From assembly GCF_003369915.1 (NCBI RefSeq), contig NC_046673.1, forward strand, positions 13,562,001-13,626,000: a stretch of DNA of 64,000 bases, given 5' to 3'. The notes under the pieces were generated by a model, which worked only from the letters and a program-made list of their open reading frames with translations, searched no databases and was not told the origin of the DNA. Position 1 is the stretch's first letter. Each line of letters begins with the position of its first letter. The translations under genes and the position numbers were made by a program. This DNA comes from Drosophila miranda. Its lineage: Eukaryota; Arthropoda; Insecta; Diptera; Drosophilidae. Below, piece by piece: positions 1 to 12,324 of the stretch.

Positions 1-2
1 TT

Positions 3-1348
3 AAGTTTCTCAACAATCCGGACGATGTGCATGGCGCCATACAGGAGTGCGCCCGCATGGTCTGTCACGGCCAGCACACGTACGTCTACTCGCAGGTGCT
101 GATCCAAGTGCTCAGCCAGGAGCAGAAGGGCGGCTTCAACATGAAGCGACTCTCTCAGGAAATCATTAAATATGCCTTACAAAAGTAAGACGGATCGATC
201 ATTGAATGCCCAACCAATACCCCTCTATAATACGTCTCTTTCCCGCACAGCAATCAGAACGTGACGCCCATAACGATGGCCCTAAATGGTTCAGCCGTTT
301 ATCCACAGGCCTGTCAGGCACTCACATCGATGCTGACCCGCAATACCCTCAATCCTGCCGACATCACAGTGCTGTTCCGCAACTACTCGGGATCTGATCC
401 ACCGCCAATCGACCTCATACGCAACCCGCAGTTCCTGGAGCTACTGGTTGATGCCTTATTCCGCTCTGGCGTCAAAATAAACCCCGAACACAAGCCCAAG
501 TACATGTTTCTGCTGGCCTATGCGTCGGCTGTCATCGATCAACCGGCGAAAAAGCGACCCCTGACCGAACGCACGCTTAACAAGGACGAGCTGAAGAGCA
601 CGATTCAGGCCATCGAGAAGGCGCATGCCATTTGCAATGTGGGTCAAGGTACATCAGAGCTAATTGCCGAACTCCAGACGCTGTACAACTGCATCAAGTA
701 GGTATATCTATACTGCCCATCTATCTGCATCTGCATTGAATGGTTCTGCGTTTTTGTTTGTGCTCAGGTATCCCGTTGTTGGCGTGGGTGTGATACGCTG
801 GATTGAGAACGTTGTGATGGAGCCATCGTTCTTCAAGCTCTCCACCGACAGCTGTCCCACCCATCTGGCCGTGCTGGACGAAGTGGCAGCTGTCCATCCA
901 ACCCTGCAACAGCAAATTCTCTTCCTGCTCATCCGCCTCTTCGAATCGAAGCAGGACGAACTGGAGATACTCGTTCAGCTGGAGATGAAGAAGATGATTT
1001 TGGATCGCATGGTCAACCTGCTGACACGCGGCTGTGTGGTGCCTGTGCTCCGATATGTGAAGCAATGTTGCGCCATCGAGGACACTGATGTTTCGCTGAT
1101 ACGTTACTTTGTCACCGAAGTTCTCGAGACCATCACGCATCCGTATTCACCAGAATTTGTGCAGCTCTTTCTGCCGATGGTGGAGAATGAGGAAATAACG
1201 GGCACAATGCGGGGAGAGGGTGACAATGATCCAGTGTCCGAGTTTATTGGTAAATGGAGACAGCCTTTTGAACCCTTTTTTTTGTATTTCTCTTAATCTT
1301 TTTCCTTTCGTTTCAGTTCATTGTAAAGCGCACTACACCACTGTATAA
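3..1348 (+). CDS. TH1: TH1 / NELF-C/D, negative elongation factor subunit, 3' part
   Basis: This is the C-terminal part of the NELF-C/D subunit of the negative elongation factor, a nuclear complex that holds RNA polymerase II in promoter-proximal pausing. Four coding segments join in phase: 3-184, 251-697, 768-1249 and 1317-1348, each with GT-AG introns of 66-70 bases. They give 380 residues and a TAA stop at 1346-1348; about 200 N-terminal residues lie left of the window, judging from a family length near 580. The visible protein is almost wholly alpha-helical in character, with the conserved stretches VKRMVCHGQ-like at the start ([17 protein letters not shown]), [15 protein letters not shown] and the terminal [10 protein letters not shown]. 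An AATAAA at 1448-1453 is a likely polyadenylation signal. The gene is convergent with the TRIC channel gene. The identification rests on remembered homology. Confidence 0.9.
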
Positions 1349-2409
1349 CACTTGCTCAGGGAGTGGACAATACATATATATATATATATATTTGTAAGGG
1401 ATAAACAAAAAGGATTGACGGAAAACAAAGTTAAGGGCAATAAGAAGAATAAAGCGAGAGAGAGAGTCTATTTTTTAAGTCCAGACATCTGTCTTCCCCC
1501 CTTTAGTGGAAGAAATGTAGAAACATAGAAACAGAGTTAGAATAGAGTGAAGTTTTTCTCCTCATTCTAAGGCCTTTTTAGCCTTCAAATACTTCCAATA
1601 ATACATAATTAGATACTTGAATCTATAATCTGTTTTTCTCTCGGTATCTGATAGTCATAGATCTTCATCTTCATCAAAATATTGCAAAACAAACAAACAA
1701 TCAAAAGTAAAAAAAAAGAACAGAAATAAAATAAATCGTTTACATATTTTTTTATTGCAACCAATAAACATTCATACCTCTTACAAAAAAAAATTATTAA
1801 GCCTTCAAAAACAGCTTTTGAATGCGTGTTCAAAGGTGGCCCTAAAATACAAACACTCTTAAAATGTATTTAAAAAAATAAAGTAAAGTCAAATAAAATA
1901 AAATATATATAGAAGCGAAGCAACACGACCCTCACTTTCTTCTGCTGCTGCACTCTGCTGCACTTTCAATATATGTATTTATGTACACACTTTCGTTCTT
2001 TCTGCCTCTTTTGCGGCATGGCATCGTCTGTTCTGTCGTTCAAGTCGTAGATAATGATGTATTATGATGTAATAATGTATTATGTGCGTGTGTGTGTTTG
2101 TTTATACGGCATCTAAGTGTGTCGTTCTGTCCCATAATTAATCCTACCAATTGCAATACATTAGAATACACAAATTTATACGGATAGGGTCCTTAATCAC
2201 AAATCGATGGCCAGCAGCACCATACACACCCCCTGGGTGCTGGCCATCGAGAGTGATACTCACAACAACAACAAAAATATATGTCTTTGGCTCGAAATCG
2301 TACAATCGATCGATCTAGTGATGGTTCATGCTATGCTATATGTCTGTGCGTTTGGTTTGGCAGCGATGATTGATTACGTTTGTTCTTGTTCTAACTACAA
2401 AATAATGTT
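1349..2409. other. Intergenic region between convergent TH1 and TRIC genes
   Basis: This stretch holds the 3' UTR of TH1 (AATAAA at 1448-1453) and the 3' UTR of the TRIC gene on the other strand. A (TA)n run lies at about 1374-1391. The rest is AT-rich, and the short open frames in it show no coding character. Confidence 0.6.
1448..1453 (+). terminator. Polyadenylation signal of TH1
   Basis: A canonical AATAAA lies 100 bases after the TH1 stop codon. Confidence 0.6.
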
Positions 2410-3379
2410 TTAGTTGTTTTTCTTAACATCTTTACTGTCGCCATCCTTGGCCTGTCCGCGGCCCAAGATCTTGGCCAAGCTATCCCAAATGCCGCCAAAG
2501 AAGATGGCACAGCCCAGATTCTCCAATGGCAGGAAGGGATCGTGTATGCCCAGCAGAATGGACGACAGCTTAAAGTAAACCAAAAAGATTACAATTCCAA
2601 AGTACACCAGAGCGTGCGGTGCTGAGATCCAGTCGGTCTTCTTGTCCAGCACAAAGATGATCGAAGCAAGCAGAGAAGCCTTGGTGTAGCTGCAAAAACA
2701 ACAAACAAATCAAGGAATCAGTCGATTAAAATGGTTAAACCACTCACAAGCTTGGCTGCATGAATTCCATGGCCGTTGGTGTCCATGCGCCACGAATGAG
2801 GCGTTCAATCAGCTTGGTGAATCCTGCCCCATTGCCCTTCAGAGTGCCAATGATGATCATGATTATCCAGGCATTCGGATACAGCTTGGCCGCATGCCCC
2901 ACACCGTCGTAGACCTTTTTTGCCCGATATATCTCCTTCATGGCACTGGCCACAATTTTCACGGGCAGGAATTTGGCCACCTTGAAACCAATATCGAACG
3001 GCGTATAGAAGACAACGTACCTACCAAACAGATGCAGATACAGATATAGATACGGATACGGTTCTTTGGGGTGTTTTTGGCTGGAATATATTTACCATAC
3101 GGCTGTGCCCACTAAAAGCTGGCCGGTATTTTTCAATGGTGCCAGTATGGGTTCGCCGAGCAGGCCATTGGCCACCATGCCACCGGCAAAGATGACGAGC
3201 ATGGTCGAGAGCCAGCAGGCCAATGGATGCTTACGTGAGAAGGCCTGTGCATTGGCGCCCAAGTCCTCGCGCACGGCCAGCGCGGCAAGTAAACTGTGAG
3301 CAATGTCGAAAAACGGAAACATTTTCAGCTTGATGACCTGATTGGCCACATCCAAAAATGCTTCCGGGTCCATGATCAC
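2410..3379 (-). CDS. TRIC-type trimeric intracellular cation channel
   Basis: This gene encodes a trimeric intracellular cation channel of the ER/SR membrane, a potassium-conducting channel that balances charge during calcium release. Three exons join in phase on the minus strand: 3379-3096, 3020-2748 and 2689-2410. They give 278 residues if translation begins at 3379 (MIMDPEAF) or 276 from 3373 (MDPEAF), which I think is the family start. Several hydrophobic segments are visible, with the glycine-rich family motifs GGMVANGLLGEP and IIIGTLKGNGAGF and a lysine-rich C-terminus (KDVKKNN) that resembles an ER retrieval signal. A possible splice acceptor sits just upstream of the start, so a 5' UTR intron is likely. 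I recall the D. melanogaster counterpart as CG4239. The gene is head-to-head with the gene at 6978. Confidence 0.88.
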
Positions 3380-4427
3380 AGCTGATCTTGTATCCTGCCT
3401 TCACGGATGATAAATCTGCGAAAAAGGTAGGGATATGGATAATTCTTCCAAGTCTTGCTATTGAAGATCTTTTACCCCCAAATTTGGCAAAAATAATGTT
3501 ACATAATTCTTCAAAAATTTTAATAAGGCCAATTTTATCAAATTTTTGTACCAGTTTAGGATGCATATATCCCATATGTGCTCTCCCTATACAAACAAAT
3601 GCTTCTTTATTGTGATTTCTTACAGACGAGAAGATTGTAGAATAGATAGAATGAGAGGCAGTTGACGGATTCCCCCGCAATTGAAGACAGAAAGAAGACT
3701 CTTTGAACTGCAGCCCGTGTACGTACGTACAACGTACACGCGCCCGCCGGGCCGGGCCGGGCATGGCATGGCATGTAGAAGAGTTGTCGAACTGTATGTT
3801 CATTTAGACACAAAAACATAAAAACACACAAATTCAAACTGAAAATTGTCGCTGTTTTGGCCACACAGCAGCTCCAAAAATAAATTTCGCTAATGAATCG
3901 GTGAGGGCTGTTAGAAGAAGAGGCGCGCACCGCACCGCATCGCGCCGGGTCGGATACGAGACCGAGACCGTGCGCACACACAAGTCCGTTCCGTATGTGG
4001 CAGTGTGCAGCAGCCCACATATACGGGTACGGATACGGATACACGGGGTACGGTACGCGGGGATGGGTTGTGGTGGCTGTGCCTGTGCCTCCTGGCTATT
4101 TTCGAGCGGCGTACATTTGGAGAGGCTACGTAGTATACAAAAAAAAAGTATATGTACTCCACTTTTAACGCCTCGTTCCGGACTCCAGCCAGAAAAATAT
4201 CAAAATATACCCGGACCCATATGTCCGCAGATTCTACGGTTTTTTTTTACCGGGCCATGCGGGAAAATAAATTAAAATAACTAACAAAAAAATGTGTGGT
4301 ACCTACGTCTAACACACACGCGAGCGAACGGATAAACGGATAGCAGAGTGCAGCACGAACACGGGGAGACTGGGCCGCCAGGTCCCGTGTGTTACATGCT
4401 CGTTGTTTGTTGGCTATTTGTTGCTCT

Positions 4428-4451
4428 CCCTCTCTCTCTCTCTCTCTCTCT
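4428..4451. repeat. (TC)n microsatellite
   Basis: About twelve uninterrupted TC dinucleotides lie in the region between the TRIC gene and the gene at 6978. Confidence 0.9.
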
Positions 4452-4968
4452 GTGGTCAAATGTTATATATTTAGAATTTCTACGAGTTTTCGGAGAAGCA
4501 ATCTCTCGCAATATGCCTTCTATGAATACCTATATGTATATGCCGTCCACACACAAAGTGTACGAGCGGCGCACTCGTATGTATCTTACAGATGGCGGGG
4601 GCCAGCCAGCCAGATCAATGGGGCGAAGACCCAGAGCTTCGTATTTCATACAGAAAAAGCGCCCATAAGCCATTCTCCGGAATTCCCTCGATTCCCAGAG
4701 ACCATTTCAAACTCAACGGACATTTGCTTGATGTGTTGTGTCTGTTTTGTTTGCGTGGAAATAGGTGAAAAGAAAACAATTTCTCACCTTAGAATATTAC
4801 ACAGAAAAAAATTTAAGCCGCATGAATCATCAACCACTTATCACTCAAATGTTTTTTGATTACTAATTCTGTATAATGGGCGGATTTGCACACCGTTTTG
4901 GTGCTTACATAAATATGTTTTTGTTGCAGACAAACATAAACAAAACACGATAAGATAAGCAGAATAAC

Positions 4969-5180
4969 TATCGATAACCATTCACTGCAACAGATTCCGG
5001 CTCGTTTATTAGGAGAACTTTGATCAGGGAGCCAGTGATTGGTGAACGCACTTGATTAGTGATTATGATGCATAAATTCACGCATCTGATTTTCAGAAAG
5101 GGAGCGTAAAAAGGTACGATACCGTTTCTTGATAAATGATACATTGCTGTTGGCCTCTATCGATAGCTGACATATCGATA
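4969..5180. promoter_or_regulatory. Cluster of three DRE (TATCGATA) elements
   Basis: Perfect TATCGATA palindromes occur at 4969-4976, 5158-5165 and 5173-5180; the last two are only 15 bases apart. In Drosophila this octamer is the DNA replication-related element bound by DREF and BEAF-32, typical of housekeeping promoters. The cluster lies between two divergent genes, so it may mark the transcription start of the TRIC gene (minus), the gene at 6978 (plus), or both. The element is read directly; its use is inferred. Confidence 0.6.
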
Positions 5181-6818
5181 AAAATACGATACAAGAAATA
5201 AACAAGCCAAATATAATAAGAAAAACCTAGAATTTAGCCCAATATTTCCGTTTTATGAAGAATAGTCCAATTTAGCGTGACCTGTAGCGACGCTTCGAAG
5301 CCGGCTATTGACCACATCGATAGGCTTTGATCCGATTATATTTACGATGGGACGATTACCTTGTATACTCAAGAAAGTAATATTCAATACACTGCAAACC
5401 ATATAAACACTTGTATAATTATTTCCAAAGGTAAAAACATTTAAATGAAATTCGCGCTGCAAATATTTGAAATGTATCGTTCCAGTTCCTCTCCGCTCTA
5501 TTAGTTATCGTCTTTCTAAGTCGGGAACTGTCCACCACCGGTGCCGATTTCGAATTCTGTTTTGATGTTTATTCGTGCACAGCACTCTCAATCGGCGCTC
5601 GGACTTAAAACAAATACGAATAATGTAAAGTTTGTGTTACATATAATTGTCCATTCATTTTCCCCACCATACCAGTAATTGTGCGAAATTTTCGGCACAA
5701 CAACAATTTCAAGTCAAGACGAATCTCTGCCACTTTTCGAAGGCACCGAATCTCCCATACAATCGCAGCACGGACGCACACACTCCCATATAGCAACGTA
5801 CGTGTGTAGTATTTGTATGGCACATGCACAAAAAACTGGTGTATGTTTGATTTATAACTAAAGTGAGATTAAGTTCGAAATCTCGGTGGTATAAAGGTGA
5901 GTTATTTGAGTATAGTTTTGTGTTGATTTTAATGTGATTTTCTCTAATTTTGTTTGTAATCTCCACCAAAAGTAAATTGCCTTGTAGCACTCACACACAA
6001 ACAAACAGCCATGTGTAAATAAGTTGACTTTTTTGTGTGCAAGCGTGCGTGTGTTTGTGTGTGTGATGCGTGAATCTTGGCTTTGATTTGGTAAAAAAAA
6101 GCAATAAAGCAAATACCTATTTAAATAATTTAAAGGTCAATTCGAATAGGGCCTTTATTCCCATGAGAGTTACTTACTAAAACTAGCCCACCCCACTCAT
6201 TAAAAATATCCCAAACTGCCTAAATTTATGGAAATGCTAAATAGATCTGTAAGTTTTGTCTCAATTTCACTTTCGACCCACTTCGGTGGAAAATGTGAAA
6301 TGGAACTGGGAACAAGGCTAAAAAAGTACGTGTTCTAATTGGGAAATTACCGTTTTTTTTTATAATACCAACCCCACTCTATGTATGCATTGTTTGTATC
6401 TACTGTACTACTATTCATAATACTATGTGTCGTGTGTTCAGCCATAACTTCTTTCGAAATAATAAACATATTTATTGGCAAGCCCCAAGTCCAGTCATTG
6501 TGAAACCAGATACTTGTATGTTCTTCAATCAAAGCGTGAACAGCTCCTTCGATAAGTAAAGAGATCTTTTGCATATATGTAAATATTTACACATGTGTCT
6601 GTTTGTTTGTTAGCCCGTAATCGAGCAGTGCCGAGCCGAATATGGCATAAAAATGCCGAGTAAGATGTTCTCGTAGACAAAAATTATGCAAACGCCACAG
6701 ATTTTGTTTTCTACTCAAAAAAGATCACGGTTTTTTTCGGTTTTGTTCACTGATAAGGAACAAAGATATCATGTGAATCATATTTCATGTGTGTTGTTTG
6801 TTTTATGCGTTCTACCTC

Positions 6819-6868
6819 CCTCCACTCCACTCCACGCCACACCGCTCTACTCCACTCCACTCCACTCC
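6819..6868. repeat. Imperfect CTCCA pentanucleotide minisatellite
   Basis: A run of CTCCA/ACTCC units with a few substitutions precedes a CCCCCGCCCC stretch. It lies about 110 bases upstream of the start codon at 6978, probably in that gene's 5' UTR or first intron. Confidence 0.8.
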
Positions 6869-6977
6869 CCCCGCCCCCACACAACTTTCATTTTGCCGTC
6901 CGAGTGCTAGTAGTAGATTTCCAAATTGTAATAAAAACAAAAAATCATTTTTTCTGAATTTCGTGACCGACTTTCAG

Positions 6978-8353
6978 ATGGCGTCCAACAGCCCATCGAA
7001 GAAAAAATCCTCTGGTATGCGCGTATTGTGGATACCAGGCAGAAAATCTCACCATCCCAAGGGCCGCTATAGCACCACCAGTAAGCACGTCTCGTACTCG
7101 GGTCCGCAAAAGAAAAGCGAGGTGTGGTCCTTGGGAGGCAGCAAGGCACAGACCGAGCTGATTGACTTGTAAGTAAGAGGATGGTTTTATTCTCGGAGGG
7201 AGATCCAAAATATAATGCAAATGTATGCCATGCCCTCCCCTTCCCTCATACAGCAGCCCATGGATTCACAGTCGAGCTTACGATTTACTAATTATAACAA
7301 TTGTTGTGCCTACCCATACCTGACACTCGTCGCTAATCATTGCAATATAATACTCGCACACGCAATCGCCCTCGCAGTTGTTGCATAAATCGATTCTCTG
7401 ATGAATGTATCCGTAATCTTTCAGCCCAATGTCCGAGGGTCTAGCTACACCGTCATCGTCTCTGAGCATTGTGGCCACTTGCTCGTTAGTTCAAAGCGTG
7501 AAACTCGATCATCACACTTCCTCTGATGATTTAGTCGGACTATCAGAGACTGCCACGTTGCCCGCTTCGCCAGGAGCTGAAGATACTCCGCCACACAGTC
7601 CACTCTCTGAGGCACCATCAACGCCGTCCACAAAAGCCATGACCTCTCCCAATGTTATAACAACAGCAGAAGTGCAGAATTTGGTAAATAATCGTTAAAG
7701 ATGGGAGGGAGCGGAGCCATCAGTCAACTATAATTGCAATCTGTTTTCTGTTAGCAGCACAACTTTGTGTGTCCCGAAGACATGCCCAAGGTGCCAGGGC
7801 ATGTGGCAGCAACAGCCGAGGCAGAACTGGCACTTAACAGCTCGGCAGGCACGACAGCTTCGATAGCAACGACATCCTCGCCACAGGCAAACCGGAAGGC
7901 AGAACCCCAGCAAATGCCAGCAATAACATCGCACTCGCAGGAAGCCTCACCCCAAAAGACCAAATATAAGAATCACAATAACAATCAGGTAATCTACATT
8001 ACTTATCCTTTCAATCCACCTATATTTATTCATGTTTTTTGCATGTTTTGTATGCTCAGGAGGATATCAATTCAATTGAGAGCCTCTCCAGTTTTCCACG
8101 CTTTCAGGGAAATGCCGCTGAATTTGATTGGATCGACGAGATGGTGCAGCAACGGAACTGCAACGAACTGATGCACAAGAACAAGCGCAAAAAGGGCTCG
8201 AAAAAGGCCATCGAGAGTCTCGAAAAGGACCAATTGGATGGCAAATCCTACGATTACAAGACCAAGGACAATATTGATAATAATGATGGTGATGAAAAGA
8301 TGGTCACATGCCTCTACTACTCGCTCATGTGCTGCGACTGTACTATATCATAA
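6978..8353 (+). CDS. Unidentified protein, basic N-terminus and Cys-rich C-terminal tail
   Basis: I do not recognise this gene. Four exons join in phase: 6978-7168, 7425-7683, 7755-7988 and 8060-8353 (stop 8351-8353), giving 325 residues. The ATG at 6978 lies directly after a CTTTCAG acceptor, so there is probably an upstream 5' UTR exon. The first 60 residues are basic (SPSKKKSSG, GRKSHHPKGRYS). The middle is Ser/Thr/Pro/Ala-rich and looks disordered. Next come an acidic-aromatic segment (EFDWIDEMVQQRN), a lysine-rich patch (KNKRKKGSKK) and the tail CLYYSLMCCDCTIS. The clustered cysteines at the extreme C-terminus next to a basic patch suggest palmitoylation and membrane attachment, which is inference. 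The acceptor of exon 3 is a tandem TTAGCAG, so one glutamine may be included or skipped. It is convergent with Fur2. Confidence 0.8.
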
Positions 8354-9928
8354 TCGAATGAGAGCGTTTAAGTCTCTCCAGCTACATATATCCATGTAAA
8401 ATACCTCTTTAAACCTACCTATGTATAAAATATGTTCGTTTTTTGATACGATACCTTTTAGTAGTATAATAATCCTCGAAAAGAACCCGACCCCAAAATG
8501 AAGACACGACAGACATTTAGCATAAAACAAAATTCAAATCCGTACGCCCTCAGTAGCTACAGACAGAAGAATAACTGAAGTATTAACGAATTTATAATGA
8601 TTTACATGGAAGGTTATACTATAATTTACAAAACAAAAACAACCACAAAACAAAAATAACATTCAAATTAACGTCCGTACTCTATAAAAGAATACGAGTT
8701 AGTCTGTCAGAAAACAATCTCGTTTTGTATGTACATTATTAAAGCTATTTTGTACTTTTGTAAACAAGGTATTTTCTACAAAATACACCATAAAATAAAT
8801 ACAAAACTTGTAGCTTGTATAATTTATGCGCCCAAAGCCAAGGAAGCTCTTGAAGATGAAACTCACTATCGGGCAATGTGTAGAAAAGTCAACCCCTTTA
8901 CGTGTTGCCAACCCCCTGCTAGAATAGATGCAACTCTGTAGATTCTCAATATTCTTTGAATATTCCGAGTCAAACAACATGGTTATTTCATAGACTTTAA
9001 TAGAACCCTATTTTAAGATCATTTTCTACTCATTGGAAGGGTCTCTCTCTCTCTCTGTGCATACTGGCACTCGAAATGTACTTTGTATTCTCTCACTTAG
9101 GGAAAATGTAAACTTCAAGACTGTTTTTGTCCCTGTTCGTCTGCATGAATACGAATATTTCGGGCCATTACAGAAAAGTTTTTGCCCTCCAACATGTTAA
9201 TTATTTGATTGTTTCTCTCGATACGAGAGATCTGTTGATAGAACCCACTTCTCTCTCTCTCTCTCTTCGTCTCTCTATTCATGTATGCATGTATCCTTTT
9301 GCTTATGGCACTTATTGCTTGTTACTCGAGGGCATTGCATCGTTATGCAAAGCATCCCAAAGCAATGACTGCTCGCAACACATTTTTTTGGTAACTTTTG
9401 GTCTTGTTTTATGACCAGTTTGGATCGTAATGAAAACCAGTTTGAAAGCCAGAGCCAAAATTAATTTTTGTTGATCTTATTTCGAATTAAAAACGAATCA
9501 ACAAGGTGCGTGCGATCCATACAAACAAGATTCGCAAGGTAAAGCAAAGAGAAAGCCCAGATATTTGGTGACGTGACGAGGCTAATCGTAAGGCTAATGA
9601 TACGATACCTACATAAAGTAGAATTACGCTCAATATGCTGAAAGAAGAACACGGACAATTGGTTTTCAACTTGACATAACATTTTTCATAAAAATTTAAT
9701 ACAAACATTAAATTTACAAATATATATATAAAAACAATTCACAATCACATATAAATTTTTATCATTTTTTGTTTTCGGGATGTTAAATATTTCGATTTCG
9801 CTATATACCTCCAAAGGTGTTTTTTTTTTTTTAATTTACTAGTCCAGAGAGAGAGAGAGAGAGAAGGCGCGCAAGAGAAATCCAAGAGAAAATCGCGTTG
9901 TCAATTGCGGGTTCCATCAATCAATCAA
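8354..9928. other. Intergenic region between convergent genes
   Basis: This AT-rich stretch should hold the 3' UTR of the gene ending at 8353 and the 3' UTR of Fur2. An AATAAA occurs at about 8794-8799. TC and GA dinucleotide runs lie near 9251-9265 and 9847-9863. I see no gene in it. Confidence 0.55.
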
Positions 9929-12284
9929 TCAGCTGAGGATATTATTGCTACAGCTAGTAGTTGCTGCTGTTGCTGTGGCTGCCGGATCTCTGTACGTGTT
10001 GTTGGATATAATATCATCTGGTTCTCTTCCATTTCTATTCCCGTACTCATTGCAACTTCTTCTCTTGGGGACGGAGGCGTGGCCACCGGCTCCCTTGCAA
10101 TGAAACTCAATCGCATCAATATCTTTTGTACTCTCAATGTAAAATTCGTTCCCATGTATTGTGCCTTTGGGGTCATAAACGATCCGCTTCACCTCTGTCG
10201 TCACATCCAACATATCATCCTCTGTATTATCAGCATCATCCTCATCGGTGTCATCGTCCTCGCCCACATTAAATATAAATCTGGCCTCATTACTTGTCTG
10301 TGCGGCTGAGGCGTTCTTCTTTCGACGACTGCTCCCACCCGACGACGATTTGCTGGCTATCTTTCTATATCTTACGGAATTTCTCGATACATAGTTGCTG
10401 TTTCGCTGCAGAAAGAACAAAAATTGATTTACAAAAGCATCAATTATTCATGGATGTCTGTTTACCTGTAGAACAGCGAAAATAATGGAAAATATGGTGA
10501 TAATAAGCAAACAAATGGCCACTGCAATGGCCGTGATGGCCGTCAAAGGAGAGTCCAGCCGCACACGGAACTCATTGCCAATGCCCTCACTGCCTCCAAG
10601 CTGGGCATCAGCTTCAGCATCGCCGCCGCCGCTTTTGTACATGCTCCCACTGCCGATGACTGTACGCCGTTTACCGCCCGTAGAGGTAGCTTTGCATTCA
10701 CCTGGTCGGAGGATGGTTTTCACAATTATAAGACTTTAATCTTATTGATCCGATCTTACCCGTTTCCTTGTCGCAATGGCAGCACGCGACTGATATTGTG
10801 GTGTCGTTGGTGGTGGTCTCGTTCTGCTTACAGCATGGCATACACTGGCTGTTTAACTGATCCAAATGGAGGGGCGGTGCGCAGTTCTTGCACGAATACT
10901 GGCCAGGGCCAAGGCAGGAGCGGCACGAGTCGTGGCAACCCTTGCAGGTGGATGTCGTGATGTCGTAGTACTGTGAGCTAAGGCACTCCATGCACAGTCC
11001 TCCATCGAGCATAAAGTGTGGCGGGCACGAGGAGCAGGCCAAAGGACCGGCATCTGCAAAAACACAAGTTATTATTTTCCGAAACGTGATGGAGAGTAGC
11101 ATTTTTCCCACTTACCATTGCATGTCTTGCAATAATGATGGCACTTCTGACAGCCAAAATCCGACTTGTAGAAGCCCTCGGGACACTCTGGATGGCATTC
11201 GCCGGCTGCCAGCTGCCAGCCAGCGGGACACTGAACGCACTGGTTGCGACGTGGCCCACTGCACGTGTGACAGCTGAGATAGCACTTGGCACAGATGCCC
11301 CGATCGCTGTAGTAGCTGTAGAAATGGTATTAGACAATAAATAAAAGAAATAAATGCATTAAATAATCATTTACCCATCGGCACAGGTAGTGCGGCATTC
11401 GCCATTCTGCAGTTCGAGGCCCTTGGAGCAGTTGCTGCAATTGGTGCGCGATATGCACTGGCTGCAGGTGTGCAGACAGGGCGAACAGACGCCCGTCTCC
11501 ATGAAGAACCCATCCTGACACCCGCTCACGCATCGGCTCAGCTCCAGCAATCGATTTGCTGGGCAGGACATGCAGCTCGTCTCGAGAGCACCATTGCAGC
11601 TCTCGCAGGAGGCATGACAGGGACGGCACTGGCCCTCAATCTGACTAAAGAATTCGGCTGCGATAGACAGAATAATATTAACATGAACGAAGAAAGGAAT
11701 GTAATTTCATTTGACATACATTCATTGCACGCCTCACTTCCGGCCACAATGCATTTGTCCTTCTTGTTCAGCGACCAATTTGCAAGGCACTCGGAGCAAA
11801 GGCCATTGCTGGTGCAGGTCTTGCAGCCCTCCTGGCAGGGCATGCACTCCAGCCGCTTCTTGTCCGCATAAAATGCATCCGGACAGCTATTAAGGCATTG
11901 GTTTTGCCAGGCATAACGGCCTGGTCGACACGTGATGCAGTTCTGGTCCGTTGGGCCATTGCATGTACCGCATGTCGAGTGGCAGAAGGCACATCTGTGG
12001 TAATAGAAGAACATCAGGTTTACAATTTTTATGGTAGGGATTTTCCGCTGCTGCACGTACTTGTTATCCTCCGTTTCGTATGTGTCCAGGGGACAGGCCG
12101 AGTAGCATTTATTCTCATGCATCACCAGATGATGGTCACAGCTGGTGCAATACTCGGGATGGTCCTGGCAGGAGGCACAGTTTGGTTCGCAAGGAGCGCA
12201 GGTTCGATTTCTGCTATCTGTTTTGGAAAATACAAAAGTCACACACACAAAATTACGGTTACATTTAACATTGAATTCTTTTTA

Positions 12285-12324
<40 letters not shown>

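Larger units (their letters stand above)
3380..6977. other. Long divergent intergenic region / 5' UTRs
   Basis: No convincing coding exon is seen here. It lies between the start of the minus-strand TRIC gene and the plus-strand gene at 6978, so it should hold the 5' UTRs and promoters of both. Visible are a GC-rich patch with CGGGC repeats and GCATG repeats (about 3740-3775), a (TC)n run (about 4428-4451), three TATCGATA elements (4969-5180) and a CTCCA pentanucleotide tract (6819-6868). Confidence 0.55.

Noticed and set aside
708-1140. Minus-strand open frames inside TH1
   Set aside because: They are antisense to well-supported TH1 exons and have no recognisable content.
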